A stretch of 64,000 nt of DNA from contig JAJFKV010000004.1 of NCBI GenBank assembly GCA_021773055.1, positions 1-64,000 of the forward strand, written 5' to 3'. Both the position numbers and the translations under genes were made by a program. The stretch is from Woeseiaceae bacterium (GTDB taxonomy: Bacteria; Pseudomonadota; Gammaproteobacteria; Steroidobacterales; Woeseiaceae). Shown in pieces: positions 44,824 to 53,793 of the stretch. The stretch's first letter is position 1; each line of letters opens with the position of its first letter. The notes below the pieces were generated by a model. The model was not told the origin of the DNA. It did not search any database and was given only the letters and a program-made list of their open reading frames with translations.

Positions 44824-47573
44824 AGGACAACGTCAAAAAACAATACGCCTACCCGTTTTCGGAAGGCAACGGCCATGACAAGAAGCTACTCGGCGGCAAG
44901 GGCGCGAATCTGTGTCAGATGACACAAATTGGCATTAACGTCCCACCCGGTTTCGTAGTTACTACTGATGCATGTCTTGATTTCCTGGAGAACAACAAGC
45001 TTCCCGATGGCCTGATGACGTCTGTTCGCGATGAAATCACCAAACTCGAGGCAGCGACAGCCAGGACTTTCGGCACGGGAACCGACCCATTGCTCGTTTC
45101 CGTGCGCTCGGGATCGGCCATGTCGATGCCCGGCATGATGGATACGGTCTTGAATCTGGGTTTGAACGACGAAACTCTCGCTGGCTTGATCGCGCAGACC
45201 GGCGACGAACGATTCGCGTACGACGCTTACCGTCGATTCATTCAGCTATTCGGCAAAGTGGCGCTCGGCATCGATGACGAGAAATTCGACGAACACTTCG
45301 GGGCCGTCAAGGCTCACGTGGGTGTCAAGGCGGACATCGCCCTCGAAGCAGGACACCTAAAAGAAATCAGCGAAAAGTTCCTTGAGGTCGTTCGGGAGGA
45401 GACTGGCAAAGGTTTTCCACAAGACGTGATGTTGCAGTTGGAACTGGCCGTCGAAGCTGTTTTCCGATCATGGATGGGAAAACGCGCAGTTGCTTATCGC
45501 AAGGAGTTCCATATTACGACCGACATGGCGAACGGCACAGCGGTAAATATCCAAACCATGGTTTTCGGCAATATGGGCGATGATTGTGCCACTGGCGTCG
45601 GTTTTACCCGTAACCCCGGTACGGGCGAAAACGAAATGTTCGGTGAGTACCTGACCAACGCACAGGGCGAGGATGTCGTTGCGGGTATTCGAACACCGAA
45701 ACCCCTGCAGCAAATGCAGGACGAAATGCCGGCGCAGTTTGAAAGGCTTTCGGAGTTGCAAAACCAGCTCGAATCGCACTTTCAGGAAGTGCAGGACTAC
45801 GAGTTCACTATAGAAAAAGGTACGCTTTACTGCCTGCAGACACGCAACGGTAAAATGAATGCGGCCGCGTTGGTGAGATCCTCCGTGGAAATGTACCAGG
45901 AGAAACTGCTGACGAAGCAGCAGGCGTTGCTGCGAGTTGACCCGGAAATTCTGGAGCAACTGTTGCACCCCAGCCTTGATCCCGATAGCCGCGTAGAAGC
46001 GATAGCGAAGGGTTTACCCGCGTCTCCCGGGGCGGCTTCCGGAAAGTGTGTATTTGATGCAGACCTCCCGGAAAAAAGGGGCGGCAGTGGCGAGAAAGTG
46101 ATTTTGCTGCGTGAAGAGACTCGGCCAGATGATATTCACGGATTCTTTGCTGCGCAGGGAATTTTGACCAGCCGCGGTGGAAAAACGTCGCACGCGGCGG
46201 TAGTTGCTCGCGGCATGGGAAAGCCCTGCGTCGCGGGCGCTGAAGGCATCATCGTCGACGTGGCCCTGCGGCAGGCGATCGTTGGGTCCAGCATTATTCA
46301 CGAGGGTGACATCATCACGATCGATGGCGCATCCGGGGATGTCTACCTCGGCGCTATCGCCACCATCGAAGCGCATTTCTCGGACGAGCTAAATGTTCTA
46401 CTGGCCTGGGCCGATGAGGCCGCAGAACTGAAAGTGATGGCGAACGCCGATACGCCCGACGCCGCTCGGAAGGCGCATGAATATGGTGCCATGGGAATAG
46501 GACTCTGTCGCACCGAACGCATGTTCAATGCCAGCGACCGACTGCCCATCGTGATCGACATGATTCTTGCGAACTCCAGCGATGATAGACAGGAGGCACT
46601 GGACAAGCTGTTGCCGATTCAACGGGCGGATTTCATAGAGCTGTTTTCAGTAATGTCGCCGGATCCTGTGACCGTGCGTTTACTCGACCCGCCCATGCAC
46701 GAATTTCTGCCGACAGAGCAACAGTTGATCGATCAGGTTGAAAGTCTACGTACGTATCGGGACGTTGTGCGAGGGAGGCAGACGGCGCTGTCAGCGATTG
46801 CCTCGGCACCGCCCTTGCCGCAACCGTTCGGAGACCTTAGTGAGGAACTCGTCGAAAGTGTACTCAGCAAGAAGCTCGAGATGCTTGGCAAGGTGCGCGA
46901 ACTTCACGAAGTGAATCCGATGCTGGGACATCGTGGAGTGCGTCTCGGTATCACTTATCCCGAAATTTATGCGATGCAAATTCAGGCGATCCTCGAAGCG
47001 GCAATGGAATGTGTCAGTAAAGGAATTGAGGTTCGGCCGGAAATCATGGTGCCGCAGGTCATTACGTCTGAGGAGCTTTTACACGTCAAACGAACAGTTG
47101 ATAAGCTAACGAAAAGATTCAAAGACAAACCCAGTTTTAAGTTTGGAACGATGATCGAGACAGTGCGAGCCTGCACCCGGGCAAGGAAGCTTGCCGGGAT
47201 TGCCGAGTTTTTCTCATTTGGAACCAACGATCTTACTCAGGCGACATTCTCGTTTTCACGTGAGGATGCGGAGAACAAGTTCTTGCCAATGTACAACGAC
47301 TCAGGAATTTTGCAGGACAATCCGTTCGAGATACTGGATACGCAGGGCCTTGGTCAGCTCGTCGAGATGGCTGCAACACATGGCCGGGAAGTGCGGGAGG
47401 ATCTCAAAATCGGCATTTGCGGCGAACAGGGCGGCCATCCGGAATCAATACGATTTTGCCATCACATTGGCCTGAACTATGTTTCTTGCTCAGGTCCTCG
47501 TGTGCCTGTTGCGAGGCTCGCCGCAGCCCATGCGAAATTTCGCGAAAAAGACTACGTCGTGCCTGGCCACTGA
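44820..47573 (+). CDS. ppdK: Pyruvate, phosphate dikinase
   Basis: 917 aa. It interconverts pyruvate, ATP and phosphate with PEP, AMP and pyrophosphate. The N-terminal ATP-grasp domain starts YPFSEGNGHDKKLLGGKGANL, the swivelling phosphohistidine domain has GGKTSHAAVVARGMGKPCV (His458), and the C-terminal PEP/pyruvate barrel has GLCRTERMF, EVNPMLGHRGVRLGI and FFSFGTNDLTQ-type sequence with catalytic Cys in KIGICGEQGG. TTG start (TTGA overlap with the EF-G-like gene) 7 bases behind GGAGG (44808-44812). Coupling to an EF-G paralogue is unusual. Confidence 0.96.
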   Translation: MKDNVKKQYAYPFSEGNGHDKKLLGGKGANLCQMTQIGINVPPGFVVTTDACLDFLENNKLPDGLMTSVRDEITKLEAATARTFGTGTDPLLVSVRSGSAMSMPGMMDTVLNLGLNDETLAGLIAQTGDERFAYDAYRRFIQLFGKVALGIDDEKFDEHFGAVKAHVGVKADIALEAGHLKEISEKFLEVVREETGKGFPQDVMLQLELAVEAVFRSWMGKRAVAYRKEFHITTDMANGTAVNIQTMVFGNMGDDCATGVGFTRNPGTGENEMFGEYLTNAQGEDVVAGIRTPKPLQQMQDEMPAQFERLSELQNQLESHFQEVQDYEFTIEKGTLYCLQTRNGKMNAAALVRSSVEMYQEKLLTKQQALLRVDPEILEQLLHPSLDPDSRVEAIAKGLPASPGAASGKCVFDADLPEKRGGSGEKVILLREETRPDDIHGFFAAQGILTSRGGKTSHAAVVARGMGKPCVAGAEGIIVDVALRQAIVGSSIIHEGDIITIDGASGDVYLGAIATIEAHFSDELNVLLAWADEAAELKVMANADTPDAARKAHEYGAMGIGLCRTERMFNASDRLPIVIDMILANSSDDRQEALDKLLPIQRADFIELFSVMSPDPVTVRLLDPPMHEFLPTEQQLIDQVESLRTYRDVVRGRQTALSAIASAPPLPQPFGDLSEELVESVLSKKLEMLGKVRELHEVNPMLGHRGVRLGITYPEIYAMQIQAILEAAMECVSKGIEVRPEIMVPQVITSEELLHVKRTVDKLTKRFKDKPSFKFGTMIETVRACTRARKLAGIAEFFSFGTNDLTQATFSFSREDAENKFLPMYNDSGILQDNPFEILDTQGLGQLVEMAATHGREVREDLKIGICGEQGGHPESIRFCHHIGLNYVSCSGPRVPVARLAAAHAKFREKDYVVPGH

Positions 47574-47588
47574 CAATATTGATCGGCC

Positions 47589-47927
47589 CTATTTCTTTTT
47601 CCAGCGCCCGCCAGAGTCCTGGTAGTAATTTCCAGGCGCAGTTTTCTGCACAGCCAGTTCGTGGAAACGATTGGCAACCTGTGCGACGGTTGTGCCCGTC
47701 TTTTGCGCCGTCTTGCTAAATTGTGCTTTGCGCTTTTTGTTGACGTCTGCGATCAGGGCGCGAACTTCAGCGCTTGCGGGGGCTTGTACAGCGGCAAGAA
47801 AACCACTGTTGGCTTCACCAACGAGCCCCTCAGCTTTGGCACTACGAATATCAATGGCCCAGGCGTTTTGTAAAAGCATCATCAGGCCAATGGCTACAAA
47901 AATCTTCTTAAAAGTCATCATCCTCAA
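47589..47927 (-). CDS. ydbL: YdbL-family periplasmic protein (DUF1318)
   Basis: 112 aa. Signal peptide (MRMMTFKKIFVAIGLMMLLQNAWA), then the DUF1318 pattern: AKAEGLVGEANSGFLAAVQ, IADVNKKRKAQFSKTAQ and AVQKTAPGNYYQDSGGRWKKK, matching Escherichia coli YdbL along its length. YdbL works with YnbE and YdbH in lipid transport between inner and outer membrane, apparently by limiting YnbE multimerisation. Its ATG overlaps the ynbE stop by 4 bp. Converges with ppdK at 15 bp. Confidence 0.92.
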   Translation of the reverse strand: MRMMTFKKIFVAIGLMMLLQNAWAIDIRSAKAEGLVGEANSGFLAAVQAPASAEVRALIADVNKKRKAQFSKTAQKTGTTVAQVANRFHELAVQKTAPGNYYQDSGGRWKKK

Positions 47928-48109
47928 AATACCTCACTTTCTTCGTCAAATAGTCCCTCGAGATCCCTGTCGACCTGCAAACGAATCTCATGCTCGATCT
48001 TGACGTTGAGATTAATCTCGATCGGCTTATCGGGCGCCTCAATCTTTACCGTTGGATTGCACCCGGCAAGGAAAGGAATCAATACGATCATCAGCGTTGT
48101 AAATTTCAT
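47924..48109 (-). CDS. ynbE: YnbE-family lipoprotein
   Basis: 61 aa. Lipoprotein signal (LIPFLAGC) and the diagnostic core VKIEAPDKPIEINLNVKIEHEIRLQVDRDLEGLF, nearly the same as Escherichia coli YnbE. YnbE is an outer-membrane lipoprotein whose strands stack on the C-terminus of YdbH to complete a hydrophobic bridge across the periplasm. It lies 74 bp behind ydbH and overlaps ydbL. Confidence 0.93.
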   Translation of the reverse strand: MKFTTLMIVLIPFLAGCNPTVKIEAPDKPIEINLNVKIEHEIRLQVDRDLEGLFDEESEVF

Positions 48110-48183
48110 ATGTGCACCGCGTATAGCGAAATGTTCAATCCAAGCTTACCTCATGTTCCCGAGAGCGGACAGTGACCGTCGGC

Positions 48184-50514
48184 TCAGTCGGCAAGGCGCT
48201 TCTCCAGTATCTCCTCGACGGCACGCGCCGCCTGCAGACTCTTCAACATCTGTGGGATATTATTCTCCACACCAAGATTCAATACGACCGGCCTGCCGTT
48301 GTCCAGTTCCGGGTTCCGGCCTTTGATCTGCATCTGCAGGTTCAGGTCACCAGCCCTGTTGTAGTTCACGTCCGCCGTTAATGAGTCGTATTCAAAATTG
48401 CTGAGTGCTGCGGTGGCCAGGCCAAGGCCCGACATTTCACCGTCATCCAGATTGCTGCCACCCAGGTAGCGAATGATTCCGCCCGGCTCCTCTCCGTCCA
48501 GCTTGCCAGCATCGATCGTGATACCGTCGTCCGTGATTGCGACTGGCAGTACCGCAGTAATTGTGCCGGTCACGTTGACCGCGGCAAATTCCTTAATGCT
48601 CAATAATTCCGCCAACTCAATCTCCCTGGCTGTCAGGATCACATTATTAACTTCACTGGCTGTACTAAAGCTGAACGGTGCCGCACTGATGACGCCGTTG
48701 AAGGCGGACATCTGCAAATTGTCCACGTCGACGGACGACGCAATGATGTCGACTTCGATATCCGCACTAATATTTTCAATCGCCACACCCATATCAAGCA
48801 ATTCGACACTTATGGATGTTGGCTCCACGGTCAGTGCTGTCGCGTCGTAGTGTAGTTCGATGTTCGTTGCGGCGCCGACGAAGGCGGTGTCCGTGTAGAA
48901 ACCCGCTAACGCATTGGCCTGTATGCCTGACTGTCCCTCTATCAGGAAGCCCGATGCGGCTGAAACCCAGTTGGCCCGCAGATCAAGGGCTACGGTCCCT
49001 GAGCTGATATCAAAACGTTCTTCCTCAGACGCGACGCGCGCTGAGAGTGGCGCGTCATCGAAGCTCAATTCAATACCCTCAAGAGCGATGTCGCCCTCAC
49101 CGCCGTCGAGATCGTGCTGGCCACCCACCGACCCGTTTCTGAGCAGATTGATCGTGACCAGGTCAAACGTGACCTTTGCATTCTGCATCGAGATTTTGCC
49201 CTTCATGCCCGGCACCGTGACAACTTGTGCGTCGGTCTGCAGCTGGATCGTCGGAGTAAATACGCCTCCGGACGCTGACACGATGCTGTCAATCTCGCCG
49301 GCTCTTACGTTTTCAAAGTAGAACAAAGACGTCATAGAGACGTCGGTCCCGAGCGAGAGAGATTCGACTCCCACGTCAATAGCATCAGACGATAATTGCC
49401 AGCCATTGTTCGCAAATGTGACACCAAGGGCAGAAGAGACCTCGATTTTCTCTGCGCTGCCTGCAGGCGTAATCGCGTCGAGCCAGACGACATCGGCTTG
49501 CAGTGAGCAGACCGGCCCCGACTGACAGGACAGATTGGTGGTCGACAACGGTACGTTGCGCCACTCTTCATTCGTCACCAGCAAAGCCATGTCAGTCCGC
49601 TGTACAGACCATTCTGTCCCCGAAAGTCCTGAACGTATGCCGATCGGACTGCCACCAGAGATCAGTACATCGGTCGAATCGCCGGATTCGTCAGTGTAGC
49701 CAACTCGCCACGGCGACGAAGGAGTCACCGTGGCAACGACTGCTGGCAGCTGCGCTACGTCGAATGGAACATTCACTTCAAACGTCAATTCGCCGGTTCC
49801 GGATTTGAGATCAACGGCGTCAGGAAGTATGCCGGCCATTCCCCCCATTTTCTGTAAATACGGGAGTCCGAATTTTGTATGACCGACAATCAAAATGCCC
49901 TGTTCGTTCTGACGTAGCTCACCACCGATGGCTTGCGTCTCGTTCAAGCCCGCCTGCTCTGCCAAAGTGATCCCGATTTCGTAATCCGTATCGCCGCTGC
50001 GAATCGTTTCGGCTGAAAAATAGACTGACCCGAGGGCCCAACTCAGGTGTTGCTCTGTTTCGGAAACCGCCCACTTCAAATCACTAATGCCGGGGTAGGG
50101 GGCGATCTCGAGCTCCGCTATGTTTATCGCATTGCCGGCGAGCTGCTCCGGCAACGAAAGAAACTGCTTGATCAAGAGTGCCAGCTCGAGCGGTGCCTCG
50201 TCGTCTGGCGTAGTCGTTTCGATGGAAACGCGGCGCGCCGAGTACGTCCTGATCGTGCTGTCCGCGGTGTTTATCGGCAGCGTCAGGTCTTCGATCTCGA
50301 TCGTTGTGCCCCTCGCGTGCACGAGCTTCAGGTAACTGATACTCGCGGTACTGGTCGCCAACGCATCGAGTGATATGTCGATCAACTCGACGTCATACTC
50401 TGCCAATATCGGATTCGAGACCTGCCTCACAATCGCGTTGCGCAGCAGCCATCCAGCAACAAATAGAACGATGACCACCGCCGCGCCGATCGACAAACGT
50501 TGAGAGATTTTCAT
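48184..50514 (-). CDS. ydbH: YdbH-family AsmA-like lipid transport protein
   Basis: About 776 aa. An N-terminal membrane anchor (MKISQRLSIGAAVVIVLFVAGWLL) followed by a long run of beta strands with few Cys, as expected of a taco-shaped AsmA-like bridge. The end (AVLPVAITDDGITIDAGKLDGEEPGGIIRYLGG, then LNLQMQIKGRNPELDNGRPVVLNLGVENNIPQMLKSLQ) is the YdbH signature. It is one of three redundant AsmA-like proteins (with YhdP and TamB) that move phospholipids to the outer membrane. A TTG at 50529 opens the frame; ATG 50514 is more natural. First gene of the ydbH-ynbE-ydbL unit. Confidence 0.92.
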   Translation of the reverse strand: MKISQRLSIGAAVVIVLFVAGWLLRNAIVRQVSNPILAEYDVELIDISLDALATSTASISYLKLVHARGTTIEIEDLTLPINTADSTIRTYSARRVSIETTTPDDEAPLELALLIKQFLSLPEQLAGNAINIAELEIAPYPGISDLKWAVSETEQHLSWALGSVYFSAETIRSGDTDYEIGITLAEQAGLNETQAIGGELRQNEQGILIVGHTKFGLPYLQKMGGMAGILPDAVDLKSGTGELTFEVNVPFDVAQLPAVVATVTPSSPWRVGYTDESGDSTDVLISGGSPIGIRSGLSGTEWSVQRTDMALLVTNEEWRNVPLSTTNLSCQSGPVCSLQADVVWLDAITPAGSAEKIEVSSALGVTFANNGWQLSSDAIDVGVESLSLGTDVSMTSLFYFENVRAGEIDSIVSASGGVFTPTIQLQTDAQVVTVPGMKGKISMQNAKVTFDLVTINLLRNGSVGGQHDLDGGEGDIALEGIELSFDDAPLSARVASEEERFDISSGTVALDLRANWVSAASGFLIEGQSGIQANALAGFYTDTAFVGAATNIELHYDATALTVEPTSISVELLDMGVAIENISADIEVDIIASSVDVDNLQMSAFNGVISAAPFSFSTASEVNNVILTAREIELAELLSIKEFAAVNVTGTITAVLPVAITDDGITIDAGKLDGEEPGGIIRYLGGSNLDDGEMSGLGLATAALSNFEYDSLTADVNYNRAGDLNLQMQIKGRNPELDNGRPVVLNLGVENNIPQMLKSLQAARAVEEILEKRLAD

Positions 50515-50608
50515 GGGTGTATCGTCCAAACCTGCCTACCGGCAGCCACTGTAGAGTCCTTCCCGAGCATCAAACTCGAATCGATAGCTATCTGCATAGT
50601 CGCCAGGG

Positions 50609-51409
50609 CTACTTCGCGATTAATTCTCGAAATTCTCTCAGAACCTGCTTGATCTCTTGCGTGTGTTCGCTGCCCATCCGCAACAGAAGCTTTTGGCCGC
50701 TCGAAAGCGCCTCCAGTTCAGCGTCGGCGAATTCGTAGAGAACGTGCGGCCGGACAAGACGGATGGGGTCATCTGGTTCGGGCGTTAACAGCAGGTGATC
50801 AATGACCTCCACCACGCGATCATTAAAGTAAGCATTAGGGTAGCCCAGGCGCTGGTAAGATTCCTGGAACAGCGGATAGTAACGACGATACGTTTCTGTA
50901 ACGACCTCCGGGTCGGCCGTTACTACAAGGCTGACGAGTAGATTAAATCGTTCGTAGCTCTCGGGGTTCAGGTAGTAAGCCCCTTTGCTGTCAGCAATGT
51001 CGGCAACAAATGATTTCGTGAGCCTGCCCACCGGGCGAATTTTTTCGGCTACGTGGCTGCGAGTCAGGTTGTCGATAGTGGCCACGAAGTTATCGATCAG
51101 TGCCTCGCTTACGAGTACGTGACCAACGTCGGGGCCGAAGATTTCGATTAGGGAGAGCAGGAAGTAACTATCGCTATCGTCAAGTGGTGGTAGTGGAACC
51201 AGGTTGCGCTCAGGAGACGTTGATACCGATGGTTCTATCGGATGCAGTGGCCCGGTCTCGGTGGGGACTTCTTCAACGATGAGCTCGGGTTGCGCGATGA
51301 TCGGCTCTTCAGGCAGAGCGAGCAGGTCGTCCCAAAAGTACCAAAGCGCGCCGGCCAGTCCGGCAGCTAACGCGACCAAAAAGAGCGCTCTTGAGTCAGA
51401 ATCGTCCAC
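50609..51409 (-). CDS. DUF3014 membrane-anchored protein
   Basis: 266 aa. GTG start, one N-terminal membrane helix (LFLVALAAGLAGALWYFW), a Pro/Glu-rich linker (about 32-75), then the DUF3014 domain: PPLDDSDSYFLLSLIEIFG, NFVATIDNLTRSHVAEKIRPVGRL, FLAD-like motif and YRRYYPLFQESYQRLGYPNAYFNDRVVEVIDHLLLTPEP. The family is common in gammaproteobacteria and has no assigned role; it is probably periplasmic. Lies 6 bp behind the PEP-mutase-family gene. Confidence 0.88.
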   Translation of the reverse strand: MDDSDSRALFLVALAAGLAGALWYFWDDLLALPEEPIIAQPELIVEEVPTETGPLHPIEPSVSTSPERNLVPLPPLDDSDSYFLLSLIEIFGPDVGHVLVSEALIDNFVATIDNLTRSHVAEKIRPVGRLTKSFVADIADSKGAYYLNPESYERFNLLVSLVVTADPEVVTETYRRYYPLFQESYQRLGYPNAYFNDRVVEVIDHLLLTPEPDDPIRLVRPHVLYEFADAELEALSSGQKLLLRMGSEHTQEIKQVLREFRELIAK

Positions 51410-51414
51410 GAGCC

Positions 51415-52272
51415 TTACTTTACCTCATCTCGCCGCGTCCCTGAGAACCAATCATTGACTTCACTATACGAGATCGTGGATTCCGACATCAGCTCATAGG
51501 TTCCGGTTTCAGCAAGCTCTCTTGCGATCTTCCTGAGCAGGCTCAGCACAGCCCGCATCGGTCTTGGCCCGACGCTAACCCGTGCAACGCCGATATTCTC
51601 AAGCTCTGCTATTGGCGGCGTATTTTCCCCCGCAATAATGTTCACGGGCGCATCTATCTCGTTGACCAAAGTGTGAATTGTATTTTTGTCGAGGTCGCCA
51701 ACATCCGGTACGAAAATGCAATCTGCTCCCGCCTCTCGATAGGCGTTACCGCGATCAATCGCCGACTGAAGACGGACTGAATTCTTGCTTCCAAGCATAA
51801 AGGCATCCGTGCGAGCGTTGATGACCAGGTGTATGCACCGCGAGTCACTCATCTCACGAATGGCTCTAATTTTTTCCCGTTGCTCGGTCGTGTCAATGAG
51901 TGGGGACTCGGCACTGCCCGTACTGTCCTCCAGATTAATTCCGACGGCACCCGAATCGAGAACCGCCTGTACGGATCGGATAACGCCTGCAACAGACGTG
52001 GCATAGCCAGACTCTATGTCTGCACTGACCGGCAGGTCGGTGTTCCTCACGATGTTTTTGACGACCGATAAATTCTCTTCCAGCGTCATTTTCTGGCCGT
52101 CTGCATAGCCAAGTGTTGCGGCAATGCCGGCACTGGTCGTACCAATCGCCTGGAATCCTTCCAGCGCGAAAATCATCATGCTGGAGACATCCCAGGCGTT
52201 CGGAAGAACAAGGGCCGCTGATGTCTGATGCAATGCCAGAAATCGCTCGGCCGTCAGCTGTTGCTTGGTCAT
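51415..52272 (-). CDS. Isocitrate lyase/PEP mutase family enzyme
   Basis: 285 aa, a single TIM barrel of the ICL/PEP-mutase superfamily. Seen: ALEGFQAIGTTSAGIAATLGYADG, VSADIESGYATS (metal-binding Asp-Ile-Glu and gating loop region), GAVGINLEDSTG and INARTDAFMLG. The KKCGH catalytic motif of true isocitrate lyase is absent. Such proteins split or rearrange C-C or C-P bonds of small oxo-acids (for example 2,3-dimethylmalate lyase, carboxyPEP mutase). The exact reaction is not readable. Divergent from the GST gene across 110 bp. Confidence 0.88.
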   Translation of the reverse strand: MTKQQLTAERFLALHQTSAALVLPNAWDVSSMMIFALEGFQAIGTTSAGIAATLGYADGQKMTLEENLSVVKNIVRNTDLPVSADIESGYATSVAGVIRSVQAVLDSGAVGINLEDSTGSAESPLIDTTEQREKIRAIREMSDSRCIHLVINARTDAFMLGSKNSVRLQSAIDRGNAYREAGADCIFVPDVGDLDKNTIHTLVNEIDAPVNIIAGENTPPIAELENIGVARVSVGPRPMRAVLSLLRKIARELAETGTYELMSESTISYSEVNDWFSGTRRDEVK

Positions 52273-52382
52273 TTGGTGTTATCCCGGATACTCTTTGAAA
52301 GATACAGCCCGGATATGCATACTAGAGTTACATTAGCGGGCCAGCGGCCTGTCGACTATCGGCTACATCGAGGTAGCAATCA

Positions 52383-53042
52383 ATGTTCAAACTTCACGGA
52401 TTCGCAGTCAGTAACTACGCCAACATGGTCAAACATTGTCTCATTGAAAAGGGCATAGAGTTTGAGCAATTGGATGCTCGCCCGAGCCAGGAAGAAAATT
52501 ATCTTGCCATGAGTCCGATGGGCAAGGTTCCTTGTCTGGAAACGCCAGAAGGTTTTCTCAGCGAGACGTCGGCGATTCTCGATTACCTGGATGAGCTTCA
52601 GCCTGATCCACCAATGTATCCCTCCCAGGTATTCAAAAGAGCAAAGGCCAGAGAGATTATGCGCGTCACGGAGCTGTATATAGAAATCGCGGCACGGCGA
52701 CATCTCGGGGCCGCATTCTTTGGTCGCGAACGTTCCGAGGAAGCCTACGCCGAAGTTCGACCCCAGGTAGAGAAGGGCCTGCGAGCGTTTGCGCAGCTTG
52801 CCAGTTTTGGCCCCTATGTGATGGGCAGTGATTTTGGTAGCGCCGATATTTTCGTATACCACTCGTTTCGCCTGGCGAGTCCGGTACTCAAGCGAACCTA
52901 TGATTGGGATATCCGGGCAGAGGTACCCGGCCTTGCGGCACACATAGCGGTGATGGATGAGCGTGATTCAACCAGACTTGTCGTTGCGGACCACGAGAAG
53001 GCCATGGCTGAGTTGATGGCGCAGATCGCAGCTGCCAAATAG
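52383..53042 (+). CDS. Glutathione S-transferase family protein
   Basis: 219 aa. N-terminal thioredoxin-like domain (MFKLHGFAVSNYANMVKHCLIEKGIEFEQL, with the Ser/Asn of the glutathione site, MGKVPCLETPEGFLSETSAILDYLDE) and an all-helical C-terminal domain. The class cannot be fixed. Converges on fetB at 6 bp and is divergent from the PEP-mutase-family gene. Confidence 0.9.
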   Translation: MFKLHGFAVSNYANMVKHCLIEKGIEFEQLDARPSQEENYLAMSPMGKVPCLETPEGFLSETSAILDYLDELQPDPPMYPSQVFKRAKAREIMRVTELYIEIAARRHLGAAFFGRERSEEAYAEVRPQVEKGLRAFAQLASFGPYVMGSDFGSADIFVYHSFRLASPVLKRTYDWDIRAEVPGLAAHIAVMDERDSTRLVVADHEKAMAELMAQIAAAK

Positions 53043-53048
53043 AGAGAC

Positions 53049-53753
53049 TCAGACGTTCTCCGTTTTGCGAATCATCGTCAAGAAACACACGGTGGAAAGT
53101 CCTGCAGCGCCAAAGATCATGCACATCACCATGATCTGATAACGAACCGCGACAAGCGGTGAGACACCGGACAGGATTTGGCCCGTCATCATGCCGGGCA
53201 GAGAAATTAGCCCGACGGCGAAGAATGAATTGATGACCGGAATCATTGAGGTCCGAAAGGCGATATCCCTGGCGCGCGAAAATGTAAGTCCATTATTGAG
53301 TTCGGCGTGCAAGCGTTCCAGCGCCAGGCTGATGTTGGTCATGCTGGCAGCGAAAATCATGCCGGCTAGCGGAATCATGTAACTGGGGTGATACCAGGGG
53401 TCCAGTTGCAGCACACCCTGTGTGATAAGTAGTAATGTCGTCCCGCCGCCAAGTGAGACAGAAGCCAGGGATGCTGGAAATAATGACGACTTTCGCAAAT
53501 CTACAGTGTTGAGTGCGACCCAGCTAGCGGCAAGCAGCATCACCGCGAGTACGCCGCAAATGATGAGTCCCGATTCTGCCTGGAAGATATAAACCAGCAC
53601 GTAACCGATCAACGTTAACTGCAATAGCATGCGTGCTATCGCGTGAAACGAGCGGCCGAGACCCAGGTGCCAGCGCCACATAAGAATCACTACGATCGCT
53701 ACCGGAATAAATGCCAGCGCGAGTCGTGACACAGATATCGTTGCAACATCCAC
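53049..53753 (-). CDS. fetB: FetB/UPF0014-type ABC permease
   Basis: About 234 aa with six to seven membrane helices. Conserved UPF0014 sequences are present: RMLLQLTLIGYVLVYIF, YMIPLAGMIFAASMTNISLALERLHAEL, SMIPVINSFFAVGLISLPGMMTGQILSG and AVRYQIMVM. In Escherichia coli FetAB exports iron under stress. A TTG at 53816 opens the frame, but GTG 53753 (after GAGG) fits the family start. No ATPase (fetA) lies beside it; the nearest gene upstream is a sigma-54 activator 41 bp away on the same strand, so its partner must be elsewhere. Confidence 0.87.
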   Translation of the reverse strand: MDVATISVSRLALAFIPVAIVVILMWRWHLGLGRSFHAIARMLLQLTLIGYVLVYIFQAESGLIICGVLAVMLLAASWVALNTVDLRKSSLFPASLASVSLGGGTTLLLITQGVLQLDPWYHPSYMIPLAGMIFAASMTNISLALERLHAELNNGLTFSRARDIAFRTSMIPVINSFFAVGLISLPGMMTGQILSGVSPLVAVRYQIMVMCMIFGAAGLSTVCFLTMIRKTENV

Positions 53754-53793
53754 TTTGGAACACCTCTTGTTGCGAGCAACGGGTAGCCCATCG

